Below are positions 51,518-60,661 of a DNA stretch of 64,000 nucleotides, piece by piece. Position 1 is the first letter of the stretch, and each line of letters starts with the position of its first letter. The stretch is from JBBARC01 sp040400005 (GTDB taxonomy: Bacteria; Pseudomonadota; Alphaproteobacteria; Acetobacterales; Acetobacteraceae), in the NCBI GenBank assembly GCA_040400005.1, contig JBBARC010000004.1, forward strand, positions 1-64,000. The letters are read 5' to 3'. The translations under genes were made by a program, and so were the position numbers. The notes below the pieces were generated by a model. It had not been told where the DNA came from. It did not search any database and was given only the letters and a program-made list of their open reading frames with translations.

Positions 51518-53514
51518 GCGGTCACCAGTTTTTTGCGCGCGCGCGCCGGCACCGGGGCACCCACCCGCAAGCGCCGATCCAGCAGCGATAGCGTGCCGCC
51601 ACTGGCCATAATCAACGCACCCAGCCAAATCCACGGTGCCAGCACATTCACGTGAAAGCGCAGCACCGCCTCGCCATCGCGTTCTTCCCCCAGCACCACA
51701 TATAAATCGCGCAAAAAATTGGTGCTGATGGCGACATCGCTAACCGTTTGATGCTGGGCGGTAAAATTGCGCCGCTCCGGCCGCACCAACTGCAGTGGCA
51801 CGCCATCTTTGCTGATCAAGATGGTTGCCACCCGGGCCTGGTAATTCGGCCCTTCCTTGCTATCCAGTTTCAGCAACGTCCATTCATAGCCGCCGGAAAA
51901 AAAATGGTCGCCCGGTTTGGCAGAAACGATTTTTTGCGTCGATAACGCCGATCCTGAAATACCGGCAACCGTTACCCCCATGCCGGCATGGGCAATGGCA
52001 GCGCCCAGCACCGCCACCGGCAGGCCACGGGCGCGGCGCACGCTGGTGGCGGCTTTGGTGCGAAACAGCAAGGTGCGCTCGGCAACTTCGGCAAACGATC
52101 CCAAAATCAGCCAGGCCGCCGCGCCAAAGCCGCAGGCCGGCAAAATGCCCATGCCAAAACTTGCGATGCCCGCGGTAAGTGTCGCGATCAGTGCCGCCCA
52201 CCAGGCGTGTTGCAGCAACGGTGCCAACCGCCCGCGCTTCCACGGCAGCAGCGGCCCCAGGGCCATGGCAACAAACATCGGGATCGCCAGCGGCAGCACG
52301 GTTGCGTTAAAAAACGGCGCGCCGACACTGATTTTTTGCCCGATCAGCAAATCGGCAAACGGCGGATATAGCGTGCCGACAATCACGATGGACGCGATCG
52401 AGCACAGCAAAATATTGTTCAGTATCAGCGCCCCTTCGCGCGATAATGGGGCAAAAATACCGCCCGGCGATAAATTGCCGGCGCGCAGCGCAAACAGCAA
52501 AAACGATCCGCCAATCAGCAAACCTAGCAGCCCGAGAATAAAAACGCCGCGGGTAGGGTCGGCGGCAAAGCTATGCACCGAATTCAAAATGCCTGATCGC
52601 ACCATAAACGTGCCCGATAACGATAGGGCAAACGTGCCTATTGCCAGCAAAATTGTCCAAATCTTTAAACTCTCGCGTTTTTCAACAACGATGGCCGAAT
52701 GCACCAGTGCGGTGCCGGTCAACCACGGCATTAACGATGCATTTTCTACCGGGTCCCAAAACCAGTAGCCACCCCAGCCGAGTTCGTAATAGGCCCACCA
52801 AGATCCCAACGCGATGCCGCAGGTGAGGAACGCCCAGCTTGCCACTGCCCACGGCCGCACCCAGCGGCCCCAGGCGGCATCAACGCGGCCTTCGATCAAC
52901 GCCGCGATGGCAAAGGCGAAGGGCACGGCAAACCCCACGTAGCCGGCGTATAAAATCGGCGGGTGGATCGCAAGGCCAGGGTCTTGCAGCAGCGGATTCA
53001 TGCCGCGGCCATCCAGCGCTGGCGGCCACAGCCGGGTAAACGGGTTGGATGTTAATAATGCAAATAGCAAAAACCCCACCGATGTGCCACCCAGCACGCC
53101 AATCACTCGGGCGCGCAACAAGGTCGGCAGATTGCCGCCAAAGGCGGTAACCGCGCCGCCGCATAAGCCCAGAATTAAGCCCCACAGCAGAATAGATCCT
53201 TCGTGGTTGCCCCAGGCACCCGCGATTTTATAAATGAACGGTTTGGCGATGGCGGAATTTTCGAAGATGTTCTTCACCGAAAAATCATCGGCCAAGCTTG
53301 CCAGCACCAGGGCGGCACAGGCAACGGCCAGTGCCAGCAACTGGCCAATCGCCAGCGCAGGGGTTGCCGCAATCAGCCCGGCATGGCGGCGCCACGGCCC
53401 AACGATGCCGGCAAACGCCTGGGCGCCGGCGAAGCAGCACGCCAACGCCAGGGCAAAATGGCCCAGTTCGGGGATAAGGCCGGGGGTAACCAAGGCCGCC
53501 AGAGTGTTTTGCAT
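51514..53514 (-). CDS. ccmF: Haem lyase CcmF
   Basis: 666-residue polytopic membrane protein. The WWD domain is WGGYWFWDPVENASLMPW with flanking conserved histidines, and there are about 15 helices. It joins haem from CcmE to apocytochrome c. I start at ATG 53514 (MQNTLAALVTPGLIPELGHFAL), the usual family start; 33 upstream codons overlap the ccmE end region and are not family-like. Eight bases separate it from ccmE. Confidence 0.96.
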   Translation of the reverse strand: MQNTLAALVTPGLIPELGHFALALACCFAGAQAFAGIVGPWRRHAGLIAATPALAIGQLLALAVACAALVLASLADDFSVKNIFENSAIAKPFIYKIAGAWGNHEGSILLWGLILGLCGGAVTAFGGNLPTLLRARVIGVLGGTSVGFLLFALLTSNPFTRLWPPALDGRGMNPLLQDPGLAIHPPILYAGYVGFAVPFAFAIAALIEGRVDAAWGRWVRPWAVASWAFLTCGIALGSWWAYYELGWGGYWFWDPVENASLMPWLTGTALVHSAIVVEKRESLKIWTILLAIGTFALSLSGTFMVRSGILNSVHSFAADPTRGVFILGLLGLLIGGSFLLFALRAGNLSPGGIFAPLSREGALILNNILLCSIASIVIVGTLYPPFADLLIGQKISVGAPFFNATVLPLAIPMFVAMALGPLLPWKRGRLAPLLQHAWWAALIATLTAGIASFGMGILPACGFGAAAWLILGSFAEVAERTLLFRTKAATSVRRARGLPVAVLGAAIAHAGMGVTVAGISGSALSTQKIVSAKPGDHFFSGGYEWTLLKLDSKEGPNYQARVATILISKDGVPLQLVRPERRNFTAQHQTVSDVAISTNFLRDLYVVLGEERDGEAVLRFHVNVLAPWIWLGALIMASGGTLSLLDRRLRVGAPVPARARKKLVTA

Positions 53515-53522
53515 GATTGTGT

Positions 53523-54041
53523 TCAGCCGCCCGACTTGATTGATGTGGGTGGGGTTGCGGTGGCGCCAGTCCACAGCGTGTTCGGCGCCGGCGCGCCTTT
53601 GGCTGGGTTCCAATGGCCGGTTTTTTTCAGCGCGTCGGCAACGTCTTTCGGCATGTAGGTTTCATCGTGCTTGGCCAGCACCTCGGCCGCCACAAAACTA
53701 TGGTCCGGCGCCAGCGTGCCCAACGCCACCACGCCTTGGCCTTCGCGAAACAGATCGGGCAAAATGCCGGCAAAACTCACATCAATGGTGGTTTTACCGT
53801 CGGTTACGCGAAATTTAGCGATGGGCGAGCCATTGTCCTGGCCGCGGCTAACTGATCCCGCCGTCACCATGCCGCCCAGCCGAATGGTGCGCCCGGCCGG
53901 CACGCCCTGTTGGGCGATGTCAGTGGGGGCCATGAAAAACACCATGTTCTGGCGAAAGGCGCTCATGCTCAGCAGGGTTGCCGTGCCCAACCCTAGGGCA
54001 ACGGCGGCAATAATCGCCAGGCGGCGCGATTTGCGGGTCAT
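53523..54041 (-). CDS. ccmE: Haem chaperone CcmE
   Basis: 172 residues: an N-terminal anchor (LAIIAAVALGLGTATLL), an OB-fold beta-barrel, and the haem-binding motif AKHDETYMP with H125 (covalent haem) and Y129 (axial ligand). It carries haem from CcmC to CcmF. The start overlaps the ccmD stop by four bases. The C-terminal tail is long and Pro/Thr-rich. Confidence 0.96.
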   Translation of the reverse strand: MTRKSRRLAIIAAVALGLGTATLLSMSAFRQNMVFFMAPTDIAQQGVPAGRTIRLGGMVTAGSVSRGQDNGSPIAKFRVTDGKTTIDVSFAGILPDLFREGQGVVALGTLAPDHSFVAAEVLAKHDETYMPKDVADALKKTGHWNPAKGAPAPNTLWTGATATPPTSIKSGG

Positions 54042-54181
54042 GCATCACCGCGCGCGCGCGGGTCGATCGCAGCAAGCCGGGCTTTGGCGCGTTTAAGGCG
54101 CAGTGCGGCGCCCACCGCAAGCCAGGCAACACTTGCGAAAAACACCGCATAACTGGCGGCAATAAAGGGCAGATGGGTCAT
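54038..54181 (-). CDS. ccmD: Haem exporter accessory protein CcmD
   Basis: 47 residues with a single transmembrane helix (FIAASYAVFFASVAWLAVGA) followed by the basic LRLKRAKARLAAI, the standard CcmD layout. It helps release holo-CcmE from CcmC. Overlaps both neighbours by four bases (ATGA). Confidence 0.9.
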   Translation of the reverse strand: MTHLPFIAASYAVFFASVAWLAVGAALRLKRAKARLAAIDPRARGDA

Positions 54182-54981
54182 GTGGCGCGCGCCGCCGCGG
54201 CGGCCAGCAGGCCACGCACCCGGCGTTCCATCACGCTGGCGCGCAGGCGCGCGGTAATGATCGCGGCAAACCCTAGCGAAAACCCAAGCGCGCAGATCAG
54301 CAAGGGCCACAGCATGCTGGGCGACATGGCCGGCGCACCGCTGAGTGTGATGCTGGCTTTTTGATGCAGTGTATTCCACCATTCGACCGAAAATTTAATC
54401 ACCGGCAGATCCAGCGCGCCGATCAGCGCCAGGATGGCGCCGGCGCGGTAGCCACGTTCGGGGTCGTCAAACGCGCGCACCAGCATCACATGGCCGGCGT
54501 AGAGAAAGAACAGGATCAGCACGCTGGTCAGCCGGCCATCCCACACCCAGTAGGTGCCCCACATTGGCCGGCCCCACAGGCTGCCGGTGATTAAGCACAC
54601 GGCGGTAATGGCCGCCCCCACCGGCGATATTTCGGCGGCCGCCAGATCGGCCAGCGGGTGGCGCCACACCAGCGATACCAGGGATGCCAGCGCCAAGGCG
54701 GCATAGCCCGATGATGCCAGCCAGGCCGCCGGCACGTGCACATACATAATGCGCACTGCATCGCCCTGCTGCCAGTCGGCCGGCGCCACAAACACCCCCA
54801 GGCCCAAGCCAACGGCAGTAAGCAGAATGGCGCTGATTGTAAGAAAAGGCTGCACCCGGGCCGCTAAGCGCAAAAACCGGCCGGGATTGGCAAAACGGTG
54901 CAACGACAGGCGGCCGCCGCGGCTGGCGGGGGTAGCGTGTGCGGTTGGCACTGCGGCCGGGGTCGGGTTGCTGGGGGTCAC
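54178..54981 (-). CDS. ccmC: Haem-handling membrane protein CcmC
   Basis: 267 residues, six helices. The tryptophan-rich WWD motif WGRPMWGTYWVWDGRLTS and the conserved histidines in MYVHVPAAW and WWNTLHQ place haem for loading onto CcmE. GTG start with AGGAG five bases upstream. An N-terminal extension of about 40 residues precedes the usual start. It is the first gene of the operon here; ccmA and ccmB are absent from this locus. Confidence 0.95.
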   Translation of the reverse strand: MTPSNPTPAAVPTAHATPASRGGRLSLHRFANPGRFLRLAARVQPFLTISAILLTAVGLGLGVFVAPADWQQGDAVRIMYVHVPAAWLASSGYAALALASLVSLVWRHPLADLAAAEISPVGAAITAVCLITGSLWGRPMWGTYWVWDGRLTSVLILFFLYAGHVMLVRAFDDPERGYRAGAILALIGALDLPVIKFSVEWWNTLHQKASITLSGAPAMSPSMLWPLLICALGFSLGFAAIITARLRASVMERRVRGLLAAAAARAT

Positions 54982-55090
54982 GTCATCTCCTGTATCACCA
55001 CATCGGCCGGGAATGAAGCGGATGGGCTTTGCCGGTTACCGCCTTGAGGGTTAGGTTGTGGCCGTTTCCCCTGCTGTGAAGGTGCCCACT

Positions 55091-55384
55091 ATGCTGTTTG
55101 CGCTGATGTGTATGGATAAACCGGCAAGCCTTGATGTGCGGCTGGCAACCCGGCCGCAGCATCTGGCCTACCTCGAAACTTACCAGACCATGCTGGTTCA
55201 CGCCGGCGCCCTCCTTGATGCGGATCAACGCCCGCAAGGCAGCCTGCTGATTATCGACGTGCAAGACCACGCCGCCGCTGCCGGATTTGCCGAAAGCGAC
55301 CCGTATGGCCGCGCAGGGCTGTTCGAAAGCGTGCAAATCCGCCCGTTTCGCGAAGTGTTCCGCGATGGCGAGCGGGTGCCTTAA
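55091..55384 (+). CDS. YciI-family protein
   Basis: 97 residues with the dimeric ferredoxin-like fold signature: MLFALMCMDKPASLDVRLATRPQHLAYL, then GSLLIIDVQDHAAAAGFAESDPYG. The conserved His and Asp of the family active site are present (RPQHL, ESDPY). ATG 55091 with GAAGGTG upstream is favoured over GTG 55058. Exact reaction unknown. It starts a tightly packed run of four genes ending in acetyl-CoA synthetase. Confidence 0.88.
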   Translation: MLFALMCMDKPASLDVRLATRPQHLAYLETYQTMLVHAGALLDADQRPQGSLLIIDVQDHAAAAGFAESDPYGRAGLFESVQIRPFREVFRDGERVP

Positions 55385-55821
55385 TGGCCAAAACCCGCGC
55401 CTACTGGCTGGTGAAAAGCGAGCCCGATGCGTTTTCCTGGGACCAGATGGTGGCCAACGGCGTCGAACCCTGGACCGGCGTGCGCAGCTACCAGGCGCGC
55501 AATAATCTGCGTGCCATGGCGGTGGGCGATCGCGCGTTTTTCTACCATTCCAACTTGGGGCGCGAAATTGTTGGCGTGGTCGAGGTGGCGCGCGCCGCCT
55601 ACCCCGATCCGACGGTGGAGGAGGGGGTAAAAGAAGGCACCTGGTGGTGCGTGGATATGCGCGCCGTTGGGCCATTCAAACAGCCGGTCACGCTGGCGGC
55701 AATCAAGGCCGATCCGGGCTTAGCAGGTTTGGGCCTGATCAAATTATCGCGGCTATCGGTGGTGGACGTCAGCGCCGAGCACTGGCGCCATCTGTGTGCA
55801 TTGGGTGGCGTAAAACCGTGA
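55384..55821 (+). CDS. EVE-domain protein
   Basis: 145 residues, an EVE (PUA-like) domain: MAKTRAYWLVKSEPDAFSWDQM, then GVRSYQARNNLRAMAVGDRAFFYHSN, KEGTWWCVDMRA. These bind modified bases in nucleic acids. YciI next to EVE is a frequent alphaproteobacterial pair. Start overlaps the YciI stop by one base, and its own stop overlaps the next GTG. Confidence 0.9.
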   Translation: MAKTRAYWLVKSEPDAFSWDQMVANGVEPWTGVRSYQARNNLRAMAVGDRAFFYHSNLGREIVGVVEVARAAYPDPTVEEGVKEGTWWCVDMRAVGPFKQPVTLAAIKADPGLAGLGLIKLSRLSVVDVSAEHWRHLCALGGVKP

Positions 55822-56183
55822 CCTTGCCGGCGGGCCTAAAACTATGCCGGTTGACCGATGTGCAGCGCGGCCGGGCACTGGGTTTTGATGCGGGCGTATT
55901 TGCGGTGCACGGCCCCGATGGCCCGGTGATATATGTCAATTCCTGCCCGCATCTTGGCGTGCCACTGGATTGGGCGCCCAATCGGTTTTTATCGGCCGAT
56001 GGCGGGTTTATCATGTGTGGCACGCACGGCGCCGAATTTCGCCTAAACGACGGGCTTTGCCTGCGTGGGCCATGCCGCGACGACAGTTTGACCAAAGTTG
56101 ACCACCGCATCGAGGCAGGCTGGATCGTGATTGATCCAGTTATGACCGCGAGCCCAAAAAATGTAACCGGAGACGCGCCATGA
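55818..56183 (+). CDS. Rieske [2Fe-2S] domain protein
   Basis: 121 residues. The cluster ligands are C43/H45 (CPHLG) and C67/H70 (CGTHG), the Rieske spacing. There is no membrane helix or catalytic domain, so it is a small ferredoxin-like electron carrier or sensor of the kind often found after EVE genes. GTGA overlap with the EVE gene and ATGA overlap with acs show one transcript. Confidence 0.88.
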   Translation: MTLPAGLKLCRLTDVQRGRALGFDAGVFAVHGPDGPVIYVNSCPHLGVPLDWAPNRFLSADGGFIMCGTHGAEFRLNDGLCLRGPCRDDSLTKVDHRIEAGWIVIDPVMTASPKNVTGDAP

Positions 56184-58120
56184 CCCACACCAATCTGATC
56201 CCGGTCGATCCTGCTTTTGCCAATGCGGCAACTGTGGATGCCGATCGGTACGCCGCGATGCGCGCGGATGCTGCTGCTAACCCAGAAACATTCTGGTTGC
56301 AGCAGGCTGAACGGCTGAGTTGGTTCAGCAAACCAACACGGGCTAAAAACGCAAGTTTTGATGGCGATGTCTCGATCAAATGGTTCGAAGATGGCGTGCT
56401 GAATGTGTCGGTGAATTGCCTTGATCGCCATCTGGCCACCCGCGGCGATCAGGCCGCGATCATCTGGGAAGGCGATGATCCGGGCCGGTCGGAAATTATC
56501 ACCTATCGCGATCTGCATGCGCGGGTTTGCAAACTTGCCCACGCGTTACGCGATTTTGGCGTCAAACGCGGCGATACGGTGACGATCTATTTGCCCATGG
56601 TGCCGGAAGCGGCCGTGGCGATGCTGGCGTGCACCCGCATCGGTGCCATCCATTCCGTGGTGTTTGGCGGCTTTGCGCCAGAAAGCCTGATCAACCGCAT
56701 CACCGATTGCGCCAGCCGCGTGGTGATCACCGCCGATGAAGGGCGCCGTGGCGGCAAAACGGTAAAATTGAAAGTTAACCTCGATGAGGCGCTGTACCAC
56801 TGCCCAACGGTAAAACACGTGATTGTGGTCGCGGTCACTGGTGCCGCCATCCCGCTGCACCCTGGGCGCGATCATGATTATGCGCAGTTAGTGGCAGGGC
56901 TTCCCGCCACGTGTGAGCCGGCGCACATGGCGGCGGAAGATCCGTTATTTATCTTGTACACCTCAGGCAGCACCGGCAAACCCAAAGGGGTGTTGCACAC
57001 CACCGCCGGCTATTTGCTATGGGCCGGCTTTACCCACGAATTGGTGTTCGATTATCGCGCCGGCGAGGTGTTTTGGTGCACAGCCGATGTCGGTTGGGTC
57101 ACCGGGCACACCTATATTGTGTATGGGCCGCTGGCCAATGGCGCCACCACGGTGATGTTTGAAGGGGTGCCAACCTACCCTGATGCCGGGCGGTTTTGGC
57201 AGGTGATCGATAAGCACCAGGTCAATATTTTTTATACGGCACCAACCGCGTTGCGCGCGCTGATGCGCGAAGGTGATGCGTTTGTAACACGCGCATCGCG
57301 CAAATCGCTGCGCTTGCTGGGCAGTGTCGGCGAGCCGATTAACCCGGAAGCTTGGCTGTGGTATTGGCGGGTGGTGGGTGAACAGCGCTGCCCGATTGTG
57401 GATACCTGGTGGCAAACCGAAACCGGCGGCACGCTGATCAGCGCAATCCCCGGGGCGGTGGCGCTAAAACCAGGGTCGGCGGCGCTTGCCCTGCCCGGTG
57501 TGTTTCCGGTTTTGGTTGATGCCGAGGGCACAATTTTAGAAGGTGCGACAGAAGGCAATTTGTGCATCACCGATAGCTGGCCGGGGCAGATGCGCACGGT
57601 GTTCGGCGATCACCAGCGGTTTATTCAAACCTATTTTTCCACCTATAAAGGCATGTATTTTACCGGCGATGGCGCCCGGCGGGATGCGGATGGCTATTGG
57701 TGGATCACCGGCCGGGTCGATGATGTTTTGAATGTGTCGGGCCATCGCCTGGGCACTGCCGAATTGGAAAGTGCCCTGGTGGCGCACCCGGCAGTGGCGG
57801 AAGCCGCCGTGGTGGGTTACCCGCACGATATTAAAGGCCAGGGTATTTACGCCTATGTTACGCTAAAGCACGATATTTTGCCGAGCGATCATTTGCGCCA
57901 GACGCTCATTCAATTTGTGCGTGGCGAGATTGGCCCGATCGCCAGCCCCGATGTTATTCAATGGGCGCCGGGGCTACCCAAAACCCGCAGCGGCAAAATC
58001 ATGCGGCGGATTCTGCGCAAAATCGCCGCCAACGAAATCGATGGTTTGGGCGACATTTCTACCCTGGCCGATCCGGCCGTGGTCGATGATTTGGTCAAAA
58101 ACCGCGCCCAATCGGGGTAG
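56180..58120 (+). CDS. acsA: Acetyl-CoA synthetase
   Basis: 646 residues, the usual length. ANL-superfamily ligase turning acetate, ATP and CoA into acetyl-CoA. Motifs: YTSGSTGKPKGVLHT (ATP loop), WWQTETGG, YFTGDGARRD, and the acetylation-regulated lysine K606 in PKTRSGKIMRR. It allows growth on acetate and scavenging of overflow acetate. Overlap with the Rieske gene couples their translation. Confidence 0.96.
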   Translation: MTHTNLIPVDPAFANAATVDADRYAAMRADAAANPETFWLQQAERLSWFSKPTRAKNASFDGDVSIKWFEDGVLNVSVNCLDRHLATRGDQAAIIWEGDDPGRSEIITYRDLHARVCKLAHALRDFGVKRGDTVTIYLPMVPEAAVAMLACTRIGAIHSVVFGGFAPESLINRITDCASRVVITADEGRRGGKTVKLKVNLDEALYHCPTVKHVIVVAVTGAAIPLHPGRDHDYAQLVAGLPATCEPAHMAAEDPLFILYTSGSTGKPKGVLHTTAGYLLWAGFTHELVFDYRAGEVFWCTADVGWVTGHTYIVYGPLANGATTVMFEGVPTYPDAGRFWQVIDKHQVNIFYTAPTALRALMREGDAFVTRASRKSLRLLGSVGEPINPEAWLWYWRVVGEQRCPIVDTWWQTETGGTLISAIPGAVALKPGSAALALPGVFPVLVDAEGTILEGATEGNLCITDSWPGQMRTVFGDHQRFIQTYFSTYKGMYFTGDGARRDADGYWWITGRVDDVLNVSGHRLGTAELESALVAHPAVAEAAVVGYPHDIKGQGIYAYVTLKHDILPSDHLRQTLIQFVRGEIGPIASPDVIQWAPGLPKTRSGKIMRRILRKIAANEIDGLGDISTLADPAVVDDLVKNRAQSG

Positions 58121-58237
58121 GTAGCAGCCCCGCTATTAGGTGGGCGTCAACCTATTACTCATGTTTTTGCTGCTTCCTGCAATGCGTAAAGCGTGTGCGG
58201 GGTTGGCGTGGCGGCAGTTGGGTGCGCGGGTTCGGCT

Positions 58238-58858
58238 GTGGATTTATGCGTGGTGTGCGGTGTGCCCCTGCGCGCGCGGGGCTATTCGGCGGCGCGGCTT
58301 GGGGTGCGGGCCAGGTGCCGGGCGATGCGGCGCGGGCCGATCGGGGCATTGTTGCGCATCGGCGGCGGCGGCAACCCGTTGGTGTGCATGGCCTGTGTTA
58401 TTGGCGGGGAAAGGCGGCGGCGGTTGCGCGGGGCGGTGCTGAGCGCCGGCTTGGCGCTGGGCGTGGGTGCTGCGGCGATGATGCGAACCGCGCATCTTGG
58501 TGCACCATCAGTGGCGTTGTTTCGGGCGGTTGTGCTTGCCGCGCAAAAACCGCCGCCGCCCCCGGCAGCAACGGCGTGTGCTGATGCGGCGCCGCCCGGC
58601 GGCGGCGACACGCCAGAGACATCCGCCGAGGATCACGCCGATCGGGCCGAGGCCGCAGCACTGACCACCCAGGCAGGAAGCGCCCCCACAGTCGCCGGGG
58701 GGCGCGATGTATCTGCCCAGCGGCTAGACCGTATTCTGGCGGCCGGCCCGCCCGCCGATGCACCGGATATCGCCCCTGACGGCAAAACCCTGCCGGCACG
58801 CCAGATCATGTGCCGCATTGGCGGCTGGCCGGCGCGGCAAAGCCAACCGGTGCTGTGA
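58238..58858 (+). CDS. Zinc-ribbon/transmembrane protein, paralog A
   Basis: About 206 residues. A CVVCG..LRARGYSAARLG opening and a PLVCMAC second half form a split CxxC...CxxC ribbon with about 40 residues between. A helix (LSAGLALGVGAAAM) follows, then a Pro/Ala-rich acidic tail ending ARQIMCRIGGWPARQSQPVL. It parallels the next gene at the N terminus (RGY motif, LVCM.C) and at the C-terminal CR..W...R...Q segment. GTG 58238 is chosen by that parallel; the frame is open from GTG 58193. Function unknown; start uncertain. Confidence 0.5.
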   Translation: MDLCVVCGVPLRARGYSAARLGVRARCRAMRRGPIGALLRIGGGGNPLVCMACVIGGERRRRLRGAVLSAGLALGVGAAAMMRTAHLGAPSVALFRAVVLAAQKPPPPPAATACADAAPPGGGDTPETSAEDHADRAEAAALTTQAGSAPTVAGGRDVSAQRLDRILAAGPPADAPDIAPDGKTLPARQIMCRIGGWPARQSQPVL

Positions 58859-58985
58859 TCGGAAACGCCGCTTAAATCGGCCCCGCAGTATCTATCAACC
58901 CACAAAAGCAACCGGCGCATTGCCCGGAAATTCTGGCGTGGTATGATCCGGCATTAACTTTTGCGAAACGGATCGGGCGCCCCCC

Positions 58986-59624
58986 ATGGCGGCATGTATG
59001 GCTTGCGGAAAAGATATCGGCAGCCGCGGCTACCGGCCGCGCTCGGTGGGCTTTACCGCGCCGATTATCGAACGGGCGGGGTCGATGTTGCGCGCCGGCG
59101 GGGCACCGGCACCGCTGGTGTGCATGAGCTGCGCCCTGGATAAGGAACACAAAGCGCGGGTGCGGCTGGTGGTATCGTCCACCGCCATGGTGGTGCTTGC
59201 CGGCGGGTTATGGGTGGCCTTTGCCACTGGCACGGTGGCCCGCGTGCGCAACGCCATGGCACCGGCGCCGGTTACAGAAAGTGCCACCAGCCAGCCGGTG
59301 GCGGAGTGCGCGCCAGAACAGACCAGCAGTGCCTCGGCGGCTGGTGACGGTGGCCCAGGGAGCGGCGCTGTGAACAGCCCAGGGAGCGGCGCTGTGAACA
59401 GCCCGGGGAGCGGCGCTGTGAACAGCCCGGGGGGCGGCGCGCCGGGTAACGATACCAGCGCTGACGGTGCTGGAGGCGGCTTCGGTGCTGCGCGCACTGG
59501 CCAAGTTAATCAGGCTGCTAACGGCAAGGCCAATGGCGGTGCCGGTGGGTCGGCGACTGCCGCGCCGGTCAGTTGCCGGGTGCGCGATTGGCGCTCAGCG
59601 CTGCGCGAACAATCGCAGTTTTAA
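58986..59624 (+). CDS. Zinc-ribbon/transmembrane protein, paralog B
   Basis: 212 residues. The ribbon is CMACGKDIGSRGYRPRSVG plus APLVCMSCALDKEHKAR, with a helix at about 62-82 (STAMVVLAGGLWVAFATG). A Gly/Ser/Ala/Asn tail contains three GSGAVNSP repeats and ends SCRVRDWRSALREQSQF. It seems to be a tandem duplicate of the preceding gene that has since diverged strongly. The domain plan (cytoplasmic ribbon, helix, low-complexity periplasmic tail) is like that of the 26-29 kb proteins, although the ribbon spacing differs. No function known. Confidence 0.6.
   Translation: MAACMACGKDIGSRGYRPRSVGFTAPIIERAGSMLRAGGAPAPLVCMSCALDKEHKARVRLVVSSTAMVVLAGGLWVAFATGTVARVRNAMAPAPVTESATSQPVAECAPEQTSSASAAGDGGPGSGAVNSPGSGAVNSPGSGAVNSPGGGAPGNDTSADGAGGGFGAARTGQVNQAANGKANGGAGGSATAAPVSCRVRDWRSALREQSQF
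59358..59429 (+). repeat. In-frame 24-bp tandem array, three copies plus partial
   Basis: Units start at 59358, 59382 and 59406 and differ by single bases; they encode GSGAVNSP in the periplasmic tail of paralog B. Confidence 0.9.
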
Positions 59625-59734
59625 CTGCGACGGCGGGCACCGGCGTCAACACCCTAACCGCCGTATTCATTCAACGTATTACGTGCAAGGCGCTCGGGAA
59701 ATACTCCCACACTGCAACTCATGTTGGTTACCTA

Positions 59735-59886
59735 ATACCAAGCCGCCTTGCCGATGACTCTGCCATCGGCAAGGCGGCTTGGTATGCGCGCCGAGTTGGC
59801 CGGCGGTGGCGCGCGAAAAAAGACTAATGCCGACCCGGGTTGATCCAGTCTTCATGGGTCAACCCTTAAGCGGCTTGGTGTCAGTA
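59735..59886 (-). repeat. Structured 3' repeat element, copy 2
   Basis: Read on the minus strand, it begins about nine bases after the gloB stop: CCGCTTAAGGGTTGACCCAT, GGCATTAGTC plus a T6 run, then a hairpin with perfect 22-bp arms (59735-59756 and 59764-59785) and a 7-nt loop. It matches the copy at 10014-10156 block by block. Where the long stem differs between copies, both strands change so pairing is kept. Confidence 0.8.
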
Positions 59887-59894
59887 AGTGCCGC

Positions 59895-60620
59895 CTAAAA
59901 ACGGTCCTTCGCCGCCCGAATCTCGCCCAATGCCGCCGCACTGGTGGCGCGTAAAAACGGATTGGTCGCGCGCTCTACCCCCAGGGTTGACGGCACCGTC
60001 GCCAAATTTTCGGCCCGCCGCGTCGTCACTTCGGCCGCCCGCGCCCACAGCGCCTCATTGTCGGGGTCGATGCTCAGCGCAAACCGCGCGTTGCTGGCGG
60101 TGTATTCATGCCCGCAACACACCAGGGTGGCATCTGGCAGGCGGGCGAATTTGGCCAGGCTCGCAAACATCTGCGCCGGCGTGCCTTCAAAAAACCGCCC
60201 AACGCCCAGGCTGAACAGGGTATCGCCACTGAGCAGCACCGGCCCATCGGCAAAATAATAGGCAATATGCCCCACCGTGTGGCCAGGGGTTTCGATCACC
60301 TCACCCAAACTCTGCCCCAAAGCCACGGTATCACCCTCGGCCACTTCGCGGGTTAGCTTGGGCAGCCTGTAGGCATCGGCGCGCGCACCGATCACCGGCA
60401 CGTTGTATTTTTCGCGTAAAGCCTCGGTGCCATCGACGTGGTCGGGGTGGTGGTGGGTGAGCAAAATTAGATCAAGCCGGCCGCCAGCCGCCTCGATCGC
60501 CGCCACCACCGGGCCCACCACCGGCGGATCGACCACGGCGGTGACACCGGTTGCGCTATCGCGCAGCAGCCAGGCGTAATTATCGCTGAGCACGGGGATG
60601 GCGGTAACAGTGATCGGCAT
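59895..60620 (-). CDS. gloB: Hydroxyacylglutathione hydrolase (glyoxalase II)
   Basis: 241-residue metallo-beta-lactamase-fold enzyme. The metal motif is THHHPDHVDG, with further ligands in GHTVGHI and SGDTLFSLGVGRFFEG; the substrate-binding CCGHEYTASNARFAL follows. It hydrolyses S-lactoylglutathione to lactate in methylglyoxal detoxification. Slightly short but complete. Divergent to the methyltransferase across a 357-bp repeat-rich gap; this pairing is common in the group. Confidence 0.95.
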   Translation of the reverse strand: MPITVTAIPVLSDNYAWLLRDSATGVTAVVDPPVVGPVVAAIEAAGGRLDLILLTHHHPDHVDGTEALREKYNVPVIGARADAYRLPKLTREVAEGDTVALGQSLGEVIETPGHTVGHIAYYFADGPVLLSGDTLFSLGVGRFFEGTPAQMFASLAKFARLPDATLVCCGHEYTASNARFALSIDPDNEALWARAAEVTTRRAENLATVPSTLGVERATNPFLRATSAAALGEIRAAKDRF

Positions 60621-60661
60621 GGCGGTGCTCCCAAAAACACAAACGCGTGGCGGTGACGATA

